From Fulvivirga sp. M361 (GTDB taxonomy: Bacteria; Bacteroidota; Bacteroidia; Cytophagales; Cyclobacteriaceae): a stretch of 64,000 nucleotides of DNA. The stretch spans positions 262,809 through 326,808 of the forward strand of contig NZ_VKDC01000007.1 in the NCBI RefSeq assembly GCF_007097395.1, given 5' to 3'. The notes under the pieces are model-generated. The model had not been told where the DNA came from. It did not search any database and worked only from the letters and a program-made list of their open reading frames with translations. The translations under genes were made by a program, and so were the position numbers. Of this stretch, positions 36,207 to 46,122 are shown in pieces; the stretch's first letter is position 1, and each line of letters opens with the position of its first letter.

Positions 36207-36971
36207 ATGCATGATGTAGGCCTTGTATTATCGGGTGGAGGAGTAAGGGGGGTAGCTCATCTTGGGGTGATCAAAGCCCTTGAAGAAAATGATGTACATA
36301 TTTCAGCTATTTCAGGTGCAAGCGCCGGCGCTATAATAGGGACATTTTATGCAGCCGGGTTTTCTGTAGAACGGATCCTTGAAATTATTACAGAAATTAA
36401 AACTGCCCGCTTTTTACAGCTGGCGATGAGCTGGAAAGGGGTATTAAAAATGGATGCTATTAATAAGTTCATAAGCAAACATTTAAAAGAAGATACCTTT
36501 GAGTCTTTAAAGATACCCCTTTACGCGGCGGCAACGAATATTAAAACGGGAAAAACTACCTATTTTGATAAAGGACCATTGGTGCCGGCCATTTGTGCGT
36601 CCTCCTGTATACCTGTGTTATTTGATCCGGTGGCGTTTGACGGCCAGCTATATGTGGATGGAGGGATACTAAATAACTTGCCGGTGGAGCCGATAAGGGA
36701 AAAGTGTGCGTTGGTGATAGCCTCTCATTCCAATCCGGTAGACTCCGATTATGATGCGAAAAACGCTAAGGATGTCATGGAGAGGTCGTTGATGATGGCC
36801 ATTACGTGCAATGTTTACAGCAGACGGCACTTATGTGATTACTTTATCGAGCCGGCCGGACTGGAAGAGTATAAAGTTTTGGATATCAACAAAGCAGAGG
36901 AAATTTTCAAAATAGGTTACCAGGAAGCTATTACATATTTAGAACATTCCGATTTAAAAGATAGGCTTTGA
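36207..36971 (+). CDS. Patatin-like phospholipase
   Basis: Serine acyl hydrolase of the patatin family, 254 residues, cytoplasmic by lack of a signal. The oxyanion glycine-rich loop is SGGGVRGVAHLGVIKAL at residues ~10-26; the nucleophile is S39 in GASAG and the dyad aspartate is D151 in YVDGGILNN. It is one of the small, single-domain RssA-type bacterial patatins. It lies 8 bp after the MBL hydrolase gene. Expected to cleave acyl groups from phospholipids or related lipids; the true substrate is unknown. Confidence 0.92.
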   Translation: MHDVGLVLSGGGVRGVAHLGVIKALEENDVHISAISGASAGAIIGTFYAAGFSVERILEIITEIKTARFLQLAMSWKGVLKMDAINKFISKHLKEDTFESLKIPLYAAATNIKTGKTTYFDKGPLVPAICASSCIPVLFDPVAFDGQLYVDGGILNNLPVEPIREKCALVIASHSNPVDSDYDAKNAKDVMERSLMMAITCNVYSRRHLCDYFIEPAGLEEYKVLDINKAEEIFKIGYQEAITYLEHSDLKDRL

Positions 36972-37139
36972 AGACGGATGGTTAAGCTATAATTTGAAGT
37001 TATTCATGTAATTTTTAGCAATAAATGGTGGCCCCTTAAGTTGAACTATAGCCTGTACAATTTGATCGGTATAAAAATTGTTTTCACGGGTTTCCATATG
37101 CGCTTTTTTCGTATCATTGAGAAAACTTAAAATAGTATT

Positions 37140-37613
37140 ATGAAAAAAATCTCCCTAGTTGTCTTATTTGCTTTAATGGTTGGCGTATTTACTGCGCAAG
37201 GTCAAACACGTATCGGCGGTGGCTTCGCTTATGGTACTGATGTAGAAGAATTTGGTCTTAACCTGAACGGTGAATTCTTTTTAAAAGATAATCTGGCCCT
37301 GTCCCCTGAGGTAAATATTTTCTTTATTGAAGGAGATAATGGCTTTTGGACGCTTAATGCCGATGCTCACTTTTATTTTGCAGGCTCCAGTGCAGCTTCA
37401 GTTTATGGTTTAGCAGGTTTAAACTTGTCTACGTTTAAGTTTGAAACTGCTACTGGAGAAAATGAAACCGACTCTGAACTTGGTTTGAACCTGGGGATAG
37501 GATCGAACTTCGATATTAATTCTGTGATTACACCTTTTGCGCAGTTCAAATTTGTGATCAATGATTTTGACCAGGCTGTTTTGTCATTCGGGATCCGCTA
37601 TGACTTGAATTAG
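37140..37613 (+). CDS. Small outer-membrane beta-barrel protein
   Basis: A 157-residue protein with a clear signal peptide (MKKISLVVLFALMVGVFTAQGQ) and amphipathic strands ending in the aromatic-poor barrel terminus VLSFGIRYDLN. The pattern matches the 'outer membrane beta-barrel' family with eight strands. No enzymatic residues. The second barrel gene follows after 49 bp on the same strand, so the two may form a pair. Function unknown; structural or adhesive role possible. Confidence 0.85.
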   Translation: MKKISLVVLFALMVGVFTAQGQTRIGGGFAYGTDVEEFGLNLNGEFFLKDNLALSPEVNIFFIEGDNGFWTLNADAHFYFAGSSAASVYGLAGLNLSTFKFETATGENETDSELGLNLGIGSNFDINSVITPFAQFKFVINDFDQAVLSFGIRYDLN

Positions 37614-37662
37614 CGGTACTTGAAGTACGATTCATAGTCAGGTTTCAACAAACCAATCTATT

Positions 37663-38265
37663 ATGAAAAAATTAACACTTTTAACCATTGTCTTATTAGT
37701 AGGAATAGTAGTGCAATCCAATGCCCAGGCTGGCTTTAGGTTAGGGCTGAAAGGAGGGCTTAACTTTGCCAATATAGATACGGATACGGATGCTAGTTCC
37801 AGAACGGGATATCATGTGGGGGCATTCGCAACTATTAAAGTATCGAAGTTCGCCATACAACCTGAATTGATCTATTCATCACAAGGAGCTGAATTTGAAT
37901 TTAGTGGAGTTGAAGATGCTAAGTCAAATTTTAATTATCTGAATATCCCGGTATTGCTCAAGCTGTATTTAATAGGAGGGCTTAACCTTCAGCTTGGACC
38001 ACAGTTTGGGTTTCTTTTAAACGCAGAAAGTGATAATGACGTTTTGGAAGAACTTGCACAGACTTCTGATCTCAAAGATGCTTACAAAGGCTCGGATGTT
38101 AGCCTGGGGATAGGAGCAGGTATTGATCTTCCATTTGGCCTGACAGCAGATGCAAGATATAATCTGGGGCTGTCAGAGATTGATGATAATGTTGCTCTGG
38201 CTTCTCAAAAGAACCAGGTTTTCCAGCTTTCCATTGGCTACAGGTTCATAAGCCTTGGAAAATAA
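37663..38265 (+). CDS. PorT-family outer-membrane beta-barrel protein
   Basis: A 200-residue barrel with signal peptide (LTLLTIVLLVGIVVQSNAQ). Features of the PorT/OMPb-brl_2 family are visible: GFRLGLKGGLNFANI, YHVGAFATIKVSKFAIQPELIYSSQG, YLNIPVLLKLYL and LNLQLGPQFGFLL, ending FQLSIGYRF. The family name comes from PorT of the T9SS, but most members are unrelated to secretion; this one is not called a T9SS component. It ends next to a perfect palindrome shared with convergent tyrS. Confidence 0.88.
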   Translation: MKKLTLLTIVLLVGIVVQSNAQAGFRLGLKGGLNFANIDTDTDASSRTGYHVGAFATIKVSKFAIQPELIYSSQGAEFEFSGVEDAKSNFNYLNIPVLLKLYLIGGLNLQLGPQFGFLLNAESDNDVLEELAQTSDLKDAYKGSDVSLGIGAGIDLPFGLTADARYNLGLSEIDDNVALASQKNQVFQLSIGYRFISLGK

Positions 38266-38273
38266 TGATCATA

Positions 38274-38299
38274 ATCGGATGGCGAATTCGCCATCCGAT
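38274..38299. terminator. Palindromic hairpin between convergent barrel gene and tyrS
   Basis: A perfect 26-bp palindrome (ATCGGATGGCGAATTCGCCATCCGAT) ending 3 bp before the tyrS stop region. There is no strong T tail on either strand, so it is a presumed bidirectional terminator or mRNA end stabiliser. The central GAATTC is part of the symmetry. Confidence 0.65.
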
Positions 38300-38301
38300 A
38301 C

Positions 38302-39585
38302 TCAATTTACATGGATCAGGTAGTAGTTCTTCTTCCCCTTTTGGGCAAGCAGGTATTTATCCTGTAATAATAAAAACTCAGCTTTCTGATTTGGATCTGT
38401 AAGCTTCTGTTTATTAATACTTACCCCACCGCCTTGTATCAGTCTTCGGGCTTCGCCTTTGGATTTAAAAATAGTGCCTTCTGTAGTTTCCGAAAGGAGT
38501 TCCGTTACATCACTGGAAGCCTCTAAGGCTGCTTTTGTTACATCTACTTTAGGTACTCCATCAAACACTGCCAGTAGTGTTCGTTCATCCAATGAAGTCA
38601 GATCATCTGTAGTAGATTTACCAAAAAGGATTTGTGAGGCTTTTACCGCCATCTCATAGTCTTCTTCAGAATGTACTCTTGTTGTGATGTCTTTAGCAAG
38701 GGCCTGTTGTAATTTTCTTTCATGAGGAGCTTCGGCATGTGCTTTTTCAAGTGCTTCGATCTCATCTTTACTGAGCAATGAGAAGATTCTGATGTAAGAA
38801 GAAGCGTCTACATCAGAAGCATTCATCCAATATTGATAAAAAAGATAAGGAGATGTTTTTTCAGGATCTAACCATACATTGCCTCCCTCGGTTTTGCCAA
38901 ATTTGCTGCCATCCGCTTTTTTGATCAATGGAGTGGTTACTGCAAAAGCCTCACCCTGGCCTTTTCTTCGGATCAGTTCTGTGCCTGTAACGATATTTCC
39001 CCATTGGTCTGATCCCCCCAGTTGTATTTTGCAATGCTTGTTTTCGTATAGCCAGTAGAAGTCATATCCCTGTACTAACTGATAACTGAATTCTGTAAAA
39101 GACAGCCCGGTTTCCAGACGCTGTTTCACCGAATCTTTTGCCATCATATAATTTACCGTAATGTGTTTACCTACATCACGTATAAAATCAAGGAAAGAGA
39201 AGTCTTTAAACCAGTCGTGATTATTTACCATTTCTGCCGCATTATCACCACATTCAAAGTCCAGGAATTTTTCCAACTGTTTTCTCACACAGGAAAGGTT
39301 ATGTTGTAATATGTCTTCCGACAGCAGATTTCGTTCGGCAGATTTACCGGAAGGGTCGCCCACCATACCGGTAGCGCCACCTACCAAAGCGATGGGTTTG
39401 TGTCCTGCTCGCTGGAAGTGCACCAACGTCATGATCTGTACCAGGCTACCAATGTGTAAAGAGTCGGCGGTAGGGTCAAACCCAATGTATCCGGCGGTCA
39501 TTTCTTTGGCCAGTTGTTGCTCTGTTCCAGGCATAATATCATGTACCATGCCCCTCCACTTTAACTCTGCTATAAAATCTTTCAT
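38302..39585 (-). CDS. tyrS: Tyrosyl-tRNA synthetase
   Basis: Class I aminoacyl-tRNA synthetase that charges tRNA-Tyr. The start at 39585 ([20 protein letters not shown]) is chosen over the ATG at 39594, because it fits the family and leaves a 15-nt leader from the promoter. The HIGH-type motif is HIGSL near residue 42, the tyrosine-binding segment includes [12 protein letters not shown] and [11 protein letters not shown], and the KMSKS-type loop is KFGKTEGG near 225. The C-terminal S4-like RNA-binding domain ([16 protein letters not shown]) is present. 427 residues, normal length. Confidence 0.97.
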   Translation of the reverse strand: MKDFIAELKWRGMVHDIMPGTEQQLAKEMTAGYIGFDPTADSLHIGSLVQIMTLVHFQRAGHKPIALVGGATGMVGDPSGKSAERNLLSEDILQHNLSCVRKQLEKFLDFECGDNAAEMVNNHDWFKDFSFLDFIRDVGKHITVNYMMAKDSVKQRLETGLSFTEFSYQLVQGYDFYWLYENKHCKIQLGGSDQWGNIVTGTELIRRKGQGEAFAVTTPLIKKADGSKFGKTEGGNVWLDPEKTSPYLFYQYWMNASDVDASSYIRIFSLLSKDEIEALEKAHAEAPHERKLQQALAKDITTRVHSEEDYEMAVKASQILFGKSTTDDLTSLDERTLLAVFDGVPKVDVTKAALEASSDVTELLSETTEGTIFKSKGEARRLIQGGGVSINKQKLTDPNQKAEFLLLQDKYLLAQKGKKNYYLIHVN

Positions 39586-39606
39586 ATCATTCATTCATCA
39601 GGGGTG

Positions 39607-39614
39607 CAAATATA
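39607..39614 (-). promoter_or_regulatory. -7 element of the tyrS promoter
   Basis: TATATTTG on the minus strand matches TAnnTTTG; the upstream -33 match (TTTC) is weak. The distance supports a start at 39585. Confidence 0.5.
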
Positions 39615-39799
39615 GAGAACTCGTTATGGAAACTTTTTACTTTTGCCGACGCGGTTTGAAAATAATCGTTTCAAGTATCCTGTCATTCAACACGATAATT
39701 AACCGTTTGAATGCTGTATTCTTTTCTTCCCTTAAAACTGAAACAAAACGCGATTATAACAGTCTATAATAAGAGTTAACCTAATACCTGCCAAAACTT

Positions 39800-40981
39800 A
39801 TGAATCTCAGACAAATAATTATTGTGGTCATTGGCCTGGTCATTCTTGTAGGGTCAGTAGCGCTTTCCGGCATGCTGTCTAAGATGAAAGAGCCACCAAA
39901 GAAAGAGGAACCGAAAGAAATTCGGAAATATGTAAAAACCCAACCGGTAAAATATGATGAAGTCCAGACCAACATTGTTGCTTTTGGACGGGTCAGGACT
40001 GCTGAGATGTTAGACCTGATTGCTGAAGTCTCCGGTAGAATGACCTCCGGGTCAAAGCCTTTGAAAGAAGGTCAGCGGTTTTTTAAAGGAGACTTACTGT
40101 TTAAAATTGATGATACTGAAGCCCGGCTTCAATTGCAATCCAAGAAAAGTGATTTCCTTAGAGATCTTGCGGCTATCCTCCCAGATATGAAGATCGATTT
40201 TTCTGATAATTATGAAGCTTGGGAAAGGTATTTCCAATCTATAGAGCTCGATAAAAACCTTCCGGAGCTGCCGAATTATAAGTCGAGTAAGGAGAAGACA
40301 TTCATTGCAACAAAGAGTATCTTCAGTAATTACTATTCTATTAAAAGTGATGAAGCCAACCTGAGAAAGCACCGCTATTATGCGCCATTCAGCGGTAACA
40401 TTTCTACGGTTGATTTACAGTCAGGTTCATTTGTAAACCCTGGGAATAATATTGGTAAGTTCATCCGTTCTGATAAACTCGAATTAAAGGTGGATGTGGA
40501 CTCAAAGGACATAGAATGGGTGCAATTGGGGGGAGACGTATCCATTACCTCAGAAGGGGGAAATCAATGGAATGGTGTGGTAAACAGGATCGGTGAATAT
40601 GTAAACCCTGAAACACAATCGATCGATGTATTCATTGCTATAGCACGTGGTGAGCGCAGGCTCTATGATGGTCAGTACCTAACGGCAGAAATACCGGCAA
40701 GGAAAGTGGAAAATGGTATGGTGATTCCCAGGAATTCTATCTTCAATGGGTCTGAAGTCTATGTGCTGGCTGATTCCATATTAAAAATAAGAGAAGTAAA
40801 TATACTTCGCTATAATGAGGAGACGGCCATTTTTGACGGACTGGCAGAAGGTGAACAAGTGGTAGTGGAACCTCTGATCAATGCGCATAATAATATGAAA
40901 GCCTATAAATCTGAGGTAGTTACAGAGAAGGACATTGATTTGGAAAATAAATCTGCCAGGGCAAAATTAGTAAATAACTAA
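39800..40981 (+). CDS. RND efflux periplasmic adaptor subunit (MFP)
   Basis: Membrane fusion protein of 393 residues linking the inner-membrane pump to the outer-membrane channel. An N-terminal membrane anchor (IIIVVIGLVILVGSVALSGML) is followed by the lipoyl/barrel-sandwich region (ISGRMTSGSKPLKEGQRFFKGDLLFKID), the helical hairpin, AP/beta-barrel domains (YYAPFSGNISTVDLQSGSFVNPGNNIG) and a membrane-proximal end. The permease gene starts 4 bp after the stop, so the three genes form one operon. Substrates are probably organic compounds, unknown. Confidence 0.92.
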   Translation: MNLRQIIIVVIGLVILVGSVALSGMLSKMKEPPKKEEPKEIRKYVKTQPVKYDEVQTNIVAFGRVRTAEMLDLIAEVSGRMTSGSKPLKEGQRFFKGDLLFKIDDTEARLQLQSKKSDFLRDLAAILPDMKIDFSDNYEAWERYFQSIELDKNLPELPNYKSSKEKTFIATKSIFSNYYSIKSDEANLRKHRYYAPFSGNISTVDLQSGSFVNPGNNIGKFIRSDKLELKVDVDSKDIEWVQLGGDVSITSEGGNQWNGVVNRIGEYVNPETQSIDVFIAIARGERRLYDGQYLTAEIPARKVENGMVIPRNSIFNGSEVYVLADSILKIREVNILRYNEETAIFDGLAEGEQVVVEPLINAHNNMKAYKSEVVTEKDIDLENKSARAKLVNN

Positions 40982-40985
40982 GATC

Positions 40986-43900
40986 ATGCTGAATTCAGTT
41001 AAAGGCCTGGTAGAATACTTTGTAAAGTATCCCATTCTGGCCAATATCATTATAGCACTAACACTTATTGGGGGTATTGCTTCGTTTTTTGGGACCAAAA
41101 AATCGTTTTTCCCTTCCAGGAAAATTAATAATATTTCCATCCTGGTGGCATATCCCGGCGCTTCTCCGGAAGAGATGGAAGAGGGTGTCACAACAAAAAT
41201 TGAAGAGTCCATCACCAGTATTGCTGGTATTGATGAAGTAAACTCGAACAGCTCTGAAAATAATGCTTCCATATCGATAACGGTGTTGGAGAATTATGAC
41301 ATTGATGAAGTGTATACTGAAGTGAAGAATGCAGTGGATGCCATTAGTTCATTCCCACAGGACGCAGAGAAACCGGTTATCTATAAGATAAAACCCACTA
41401 CACCTTCACAATGGCTGGCCATTACCGGAGATGTAGATCTTTATACCTTAAAAAAATATGGAGAAAGAATAGAAGATGATTTGCTTGCTTCAGGTGTGGT
41501 ATCCCAGCTTAATCTAATGGGCTTTAACGATAGGGAAATATCTATTGAGGTCACTGAAAATGATCTTCGCAGGTATGGCATAACCTTCGATCAGGTCGCA
41601 TCAGCTGTCCGGCTGAATAACCTTGATATATCTGCAGGGTCGATCAAGTCTACTTCGGAAGAAATACTCATCCGGTCAAAAGCAAAAGAAACAGATGCTG
41701 AGCTTATCGGAGATATTGTTTTGAAGTCGAACGAAGATGGCAGCAAGTTACTGTTGAGAGATATTGGCACCATTAAAGAACAGTTTGCAGATGTGCCAAA
41801 TAAATGGACGATAAATGGTCAAAGAGCAGTTTTCGTACAAGTACTTAAGCTGGAAGATGAAGATCTGCAAGAGATATCAGAATATATTAACACCTACGCG
41901 GATGAATTCAATGCATCCAACTCCGTAGTGCAGCTGATCGTTTCTTTTGATTTTATGGATTACCTGAATCAACGCTTAGAGATGCTAACCACCAATGGGA
42001 TGATAGGTTTGCTTCTGGTACTTGTTGCTTTAGGACTATTTTTAAGTATACGGCTTTCTGCCTGGGTAGCGTGGGGTATACCCTCCTCTTTTTTGGGGAT
42101 GTTCATCCTTGGAGCGTTCTTTGGGTTGACCATTAACATGATATCTCTTTTTGGGATGATCCTTGTCATCGGTATTTTGGTAGATGACGGTATCGTGATC
42201 GCCGAAAATATCTATTCACATTTTGAGAAAACGGGAAACCCCATTAAAGCTGCCGTAAATGGCACCATGGAAGTGCTACCTGCTGTTACCACTTCGGTTA
42301 CCACGACTATTGTTGCTTTCATGCCTTTATTCTTTTTAACCGGAGGTTTTGAGTTTTTAAAAGATATGGCCTTTGTGGTGGTAGCCAGTCTTAGCTTTTC
42401 TCTGTTGGAAGCATTTTTTGTTTTACCGGCTCACCTTGCCAGTAAGTCAGTACTTTCAGTGAAAAGTGAGGACACAAGAAGCTTTAAGATCAGAAAGCAA
42501 ATTAACCGGTTTGTAGATTGGATGCGATATGATCTGTATGGAAATGCACTGAAATATACCATGAAGTATCGTGTTATATCCGTTTGCACCTTAATAGCTC
42601 TTTTCCCCATTATGGGTGGGCTGTTTGGTGGTGGGTTTATTAAATCCACCTTCTTTCCAAATATTCCATTTACCAATTTTGAAATTGATATCGCCTTTAA
42701 ACCCGGTACGCGTGAGCAGGTAACTGAAGGCTATCTCAGGAAGTTTGAAAATATAGTATGGGAGGTAAATGATGAACTTAAAGAACAGGTGGGTGATGGG
42801 AAAGACATCATGAAATTTACATTTAGCGGACTAGGCTCGACAAGTGATGGAGGCGATAATGGTAGCCATGCCGGTCAGATATCTGTTTTTTACAGAGAAC
42901 TGGATGGTACAGGCATTAATGAATATGACATTATAAATGGGATCAGGGATAAGATAGGGGAGGTGCCGGACGCTGAAAAGCTGCTGGTAGGTGGTCAGAA
43001 CAGGTTTGGTAAACCTATTTCCATACGATTACTCGGGGCAGATTATGATGAGCTCCAACGGGCCAGAGACGATTTAAAGAATGAATTACGTAAAATAACT
43101 CAACTCAAAGACGTACAGGATAACGTACAGATTGGCAGAAGGGAGATGTTATTTGATCTGAAACCTGAAGCCTACTTCATGGGACTTACTCATTCGGACA
43201 TTACCAGCCAGGTAAGGCAAGGCTTTTTTGGTGAGGAGGTACAACGACTCCAAAAAGGTTCGGATGAAGTACGTGTATGGGTAAGGTACCCCGAAGGAGA
43301 CAGGATCAGTGTGACACAGTTGGAGGATATGAAGGTCAAAGTCAATGACTCTGAATTTCCGTTAACCCAGTTGACAGATTATGACATTGAGCGTGGGTTA
43401 AGTGGAATAAGACACTATAACGCTAAAAGAGCTATTACCGTGGAAGCGGATATGGTTGACCCTTTTGGCGAAGTACCACCAATCCTTAAAGACGTACAAG
43501 AGAATATTATTCCCAAAGTTTTACAGAACTATACCTCTGTAGAGGTCGATTACGGAGGGCAATCAAAAGAAAGTGAACGGGCCCAATCCCAGATAGGGTT
43601 GTTTTTCGGAGGGGCATTTCTGCTTATTTTCTTTATTCTGATGCTCACCTTTAAATCCTTTTACCAGGCGGTGATGATCATAGCTATGATACCACTTGGG
43701 TGGATAGGAGCTTCCATTGGGCACGGCATAGAAGGCCTTCCGGTTTCGTTGCTAAGCGCCTGGGGTATGATAGCACTATCCGGGGTGATCATTAATGATG
43801 CAGTAGTTTTTCTGGCCAAATTCAATACACTGGTGAAAGAAGAAAAGCAAGGTGTCTATCAGGCAGCTTACAATGCCGGATTAGCGCGTTTCCGCCCTAT

Positions 43901-44180
43901 TATGCTTACCTCTATTACCACGGTGGCGGGTTTGTGGCCGTTGATCATGGAGAAGAGTTTTCAGGCACAATTCTTAATTCCTATGGCAGTTTCTGTGGCT
44001 TATGGTGTGCTGATCGGAACATTCATTATACTTCTCTTCTTCCCTGTTATTATTCTTTTCTTTAATGACGTGCGGCGGTATGCTAAATGGCTATGGACAG
44101 GTACTAAGCCTGAAAGAGAGGATGTGGAACGGGTATTGATAGATGAACGCAGACTGGAGCAGTACAGAGAGTCCGCATGA
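40986..44180 (+). CDS. RND-family efflux permease
   Basis: Proton-driven inner-membrane exporter of 1064 residues, the usual length for HAE-type RND pumps. Twelve transmembrane segments are expected in two blocks, the first around residues 320-530 and the second around 870-1040. The proton-relay aspartate pair is in GILVDDGIVIAENIYSHFEK. Two large periplasmic loops carry YPGASPEEMEEGV and IGRREMLFDLKPEAY type motifs. The gene overlaps the TolC-like gene by 4 bp (ATGA). Confidence 0.95.
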   Translation: MLNSVKGLVEYFVKYPILANIIIALTLIGGIASFFGTKKSFFPSRKINNISILVAYPGASPEEMEEGVTTKIEESITSIAGIDEVNSNSSENNASISITVLENYDIDEVYTEVKNAVDAISSFPQDAEKPVIYKIKPTTPSQWLAITGDVDLYTLKKYGERIEDDLLASGVVSQLNLMGFNDREISIEVTENDLRRYGITFDQVASAVRLNNLDISAGSIKSTSEEILIRSKAKETDAELIGDIVLKSNEDGSKLLLRDIGTIKEQFADVPNKWTINGQRAVFVQVLKLEDEDLQEISEYINTYADEFNASNSVVQLIVSFDFMDYLNQRLEMLTTNGMIGLLLVLVALGLFLSIRLSAWVAWGIPSSFLGMFILGAFFGLTINMISLFGMILVIGILVDDGIVIAENIYSHFEKTGNPIKAAVNGTMEVLPAVTTSVTTTIVAFMPLFFLTGGFEFLKDMAFVVVASLSFSLLEAFFVLPAHLASKSVLSVKSEDTRSFKIRKQINRFVDWMRYDLYGNALKYTMKYRVISVCTLIALFPIMGGLFGGGFIKSTFFPNIPFTNFEIDIAFKPGTREQVTEGYLRKFENIVWEVNDELKEQVGDGKDIMKFTFSGLGSTSDGGDNGSHAGQISVFYRELDGTGINEYDIINGIRDKIGEVPDAEKLLVGGQNRFGKPISIRLLGADYDELQRARDDLKNELRKITQLKDVQDNVQIGRREMLFDLKPEAYFMGLTHSDITSQVRQGFFGEEVQRLQKGSDEVRVWVRYPEGDRISVTQLEDMKVKVNDSEFPLTQLTDYDIERGLSGIRHYNAKRAITVEADMVDPFGEVPPILKDVQENIIPKVLQNYTSVEVDYGGQSKESERAQSQIGLFFGGAFLLIFFILMLTFKSFYQAVMIIAMIPLGWIGASIGHGIEGLPVSLLSAWGMIALSGVIINDAVVFLAKFNTLVKEEKQGVYQAAYNAGLARFRPIMLTSITTVAGLWPLIMEKSFQAQFLIPMAVSVAYGVLIGTFIILLFFPVIILFFNDVRRYAKWLWTGTKPEREDVERVLIDERRLEQYRESA

Positions 44181-45565
44181 TAAAATTACTTGTGTTAAAT
44201 ATTTTTAATATGTTGAAGTTTGGTATTTTAATACTGTGTTGTTCGAGTTTTACACCATTATTTGGTCAAAATCAGTTGTCACTTTCAGATGCGATAGCTC
44301 TAAGCTTAAATAACAATTATGATATACTAATAGAGAAACGAAATGTTGAGTTGGCTAAAAACAATAATAATTGGGGTGAGGCGGGTTTGTTCCCGTCCTT
44401 AACAGCACAACTTACAGGTAGTCAAACAATTTTTGATAATCGAGAAGCCTTAAGTCCCTTTTCAATTATAGGCAAGACTAAAACGACCCAAGTGGTTCCT
44501 TCTTTAGCACTTAATTGGAGTTTGCTTAATATTCACAATATAAAGATTAGTAAACAACGTTTAGAGACACTACAACGAGAATCAGCAGGTAATGCTTCTA
44601 TTGTAATCTCCAATACCATTCAGTCTGTTATTCTAGGTTATTACATTGCTTTATTGGAAGAGCAAAGATTAGATGAATTTGCCAGGCAATTGAAGCTGAG
44701 TAGAGATCGGTATGAACTTATTAAGACACGTACTGAGTTGGGCAGTTCTATTACGTCAGACCTATTATTAGAGGAAGAAAATTATCTTTCCGATTCCACA
44801 AATTATATAAATCAACAATTAGCTTATCAAAACTCTGTTTCAAATTTGAATTTCCTATTGGGAAATGAAGACGCTCAACAAGTTTATAATCTTACCGATG
44901 AATTAATAGCTGATTTTGATCTTATAGATTTTGAGAGCTTACTTGGGAAAATGGAAACATCAAATGTGGATCTTCGGACACAATACTTAACCCAATCTGT
45001 ATTAGGGTATGATCTGGCGTTGCGACGCGGGGAAAGGTATCCACAACTTACATTAGCTGCCAACTATGATTTCACCAGAAATGAACAGGACATAAGTGAT
45101 TGGCCTTCTGATGTCAGAAATGGCAATCAATTACCTGAGCAAGGGAATAATGAAAATATCACTTATGGTGCTAATTTTACCATTTCATTTACATTATTTA
45201 ATGGAGGAAGGATCAATAGAGCTATTCAGAATGCTATAATTAGTGAAGATATCGGTGCTGTGCGTGTAGAACGTTTGAAGTCTTCTCTTGCAAGGGATCT
45301 TAAACAAGCTGTGGATCAGTATAACTTTCGTCAGCAACTTTATGCTATCAATAATAGGAGGTATGAGTCTTCACTTAAGAGTCTAATGATATCTGAGGAA
45401 AAGTTCAAAAATGGATCAATCAACTCTTTTGATAACCGTGCCGTTCAAAATACAAATGTTTCAGCCGCAATTGCTCGTTTACAAGCTATTTATAATCTCA
45501 TTGATTCGCAGGTAACGATTTTACGTTTAACAGGTGGTATAATTGAAACATATGTGAATGACTAA
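44177..45565 (+). CDS. TolC-family outer-membrane efflux channel
   Basis: Outer-membrane factor of 462 residues completing the tripartite pump. After a signal peptide (ILILCCSSFTPLFGQNQ), two OEP repeats are present: LSLSDAIALSLNNNYDI at the start of the first and FTLFNGGRINRAIQNAII in the second; long coiled-coil helices lie between. The start codon overlaps the pump stop. In three 60-base blocks I counted by hand (44521, 44761, 44821) GC was 28, 25 and 33 percent, against 37 and 47 percent in two blocks of the upstream pump gene, so base composition differs from its neighbours, a possible sign of separate origin. Confidence 0.93.
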   Translation: MIKLLVLNIFNMLKFGILILCCSSFTPLFGQNQLSLSDAIALSLNNNYDILIEKRNVELAKNNNNWGEAGLFPSLTAQLTGSQTIFDNREALSPFSIIGKTKTTQVVPSLALNWSLLNIHNIKISKQRLETLQRESAGNASIVISNTIQSVILGYYIALLEEQRLDEFARQLKLSRDRYELIKTRTELGSSITSDLLLEEENYLSDSTNYINQQLAYQNSVSNLNFLLGNEDAQQVYNLTDELIADFDLIDFESLLGKMETSNVDLRTQYLTQSVLGYDLALRRGERYPQLTLAANYDFTRNEQDISDWPSDVRNGNQLPEQGNNENITYGANFTISFTLFNGGRINRAIQNAIISEDIGAVRVERLKSSLARDLKQAVDQYNFRQQLYAINNRRYESSLKSLMISEEKFKNGSINSFDNRAVQNTNVSAAIARLQAIYNLIDSQVTILRLTGGIIETYVND

Positions 45566-45618
45566 ATAATTACTGCAAAAGAATCTATAGGAAAGCCGGT
45601 GAATTATGTCGCCTTTTC

Positions 45619-45626
45619 TATTTTTG
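45619..45626 (+). promoter_or_regulatory. Possible -7 element of the pyrophosphohydrolase gene
   Basis: TATTTTTG matches TAnnTTTG, 25 bp upstream of the ATG at 45652. No clear -33 element, hence low confidence. Confidence 0.35.
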
Positions 45627-45651
45627 AGGATCATTTTTAGAAACCTTTCGT

Positions 45652-46122
45652 ATGCAACAACCAGATGCTCTTAATCAAGTCGCTGAATTTCATAAAACAT
45701 TTCAACATCCTATTTTAGACCGGCCCGGTATACCAGGTCCAAAGCGGTGTGATCTTCGTGTGGCACTGATATCCGAAGAACTGAAGGAGCTGGAAGATGC
45801 GATAAAAGACAATGATATTGTGGAGATAGCGGATGCTCTTTGTGATATTCAGTATGTGTTATCAGGTGCTATACTGGAATTTGGATTGGGAGATAAATTT
45901 AAGGCGTTATTTGACGAGGTACAACGGTCTAATATGAGCAAGGCATGCGATACCGAAGAAGACGCCAAGGCTACGGTAGCTTATTATCAGAAGGAAAAAA
46001 ACACACCTTGTTACTATGAACCAAGAGATGGCAAGTACCTGGTGTACCGTACGTCGGATAATAAGACACTCAAGTCCATAAACTATTCTCCGACAGAGTT
46101 AAAAAAGATCCTTGAAGGTTAG
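45652..46122 (+). CDS. MazG-like nucleoside triphosphate pyrophosphohydrolase
   Basis: An all-alpha NTP pyrophosphatase domain protein of 156 residues. The metal-binding motif EExxE...ExxD is visible as SEELKELEDAI (residues ~43-53) followed by EIADALCDIQYVLSG (~63-77). Such enzymes remove pyrophosphate from non-canonical or excess nucleotides. The C-terminal tail (YYEPRDGKYLVYRTSDNKTLKSI) is typical of the subfamily often annotated as 'nucleoside triphosphate pyrophosphohydrolase'. The stop codon overlaps that of the convergent phosphatidylserine decarboxylase gene. Confidence 0.88.
   Translation: MQQPDALNQVAEFHKTFQHPILDRPGIPGPKRCDLRVALISEELKELEDAIKDNDIVEIADALCDIQYVLSGAILEFGLGDKFKALFDEVQRSNMSKACDTEEDAKATVAYYQKEKNTPCYYEPRDGKYLVYRTSDNKTLKSINYSPTELKKILEG

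Noticed and set aside
38281..38290. EcoRI-type GAATTC inside the palindrome next to tyrS
   Set aside because: It is the centre of a larger 26-bp symmetric hairpin and has no separate meaning.
39311..39769. 152-codon plus frame opposite and beyond the tyrS 5' end
   Set aside because: It runs antisense through conserved TyrS sequence and through the tyrS promoter.
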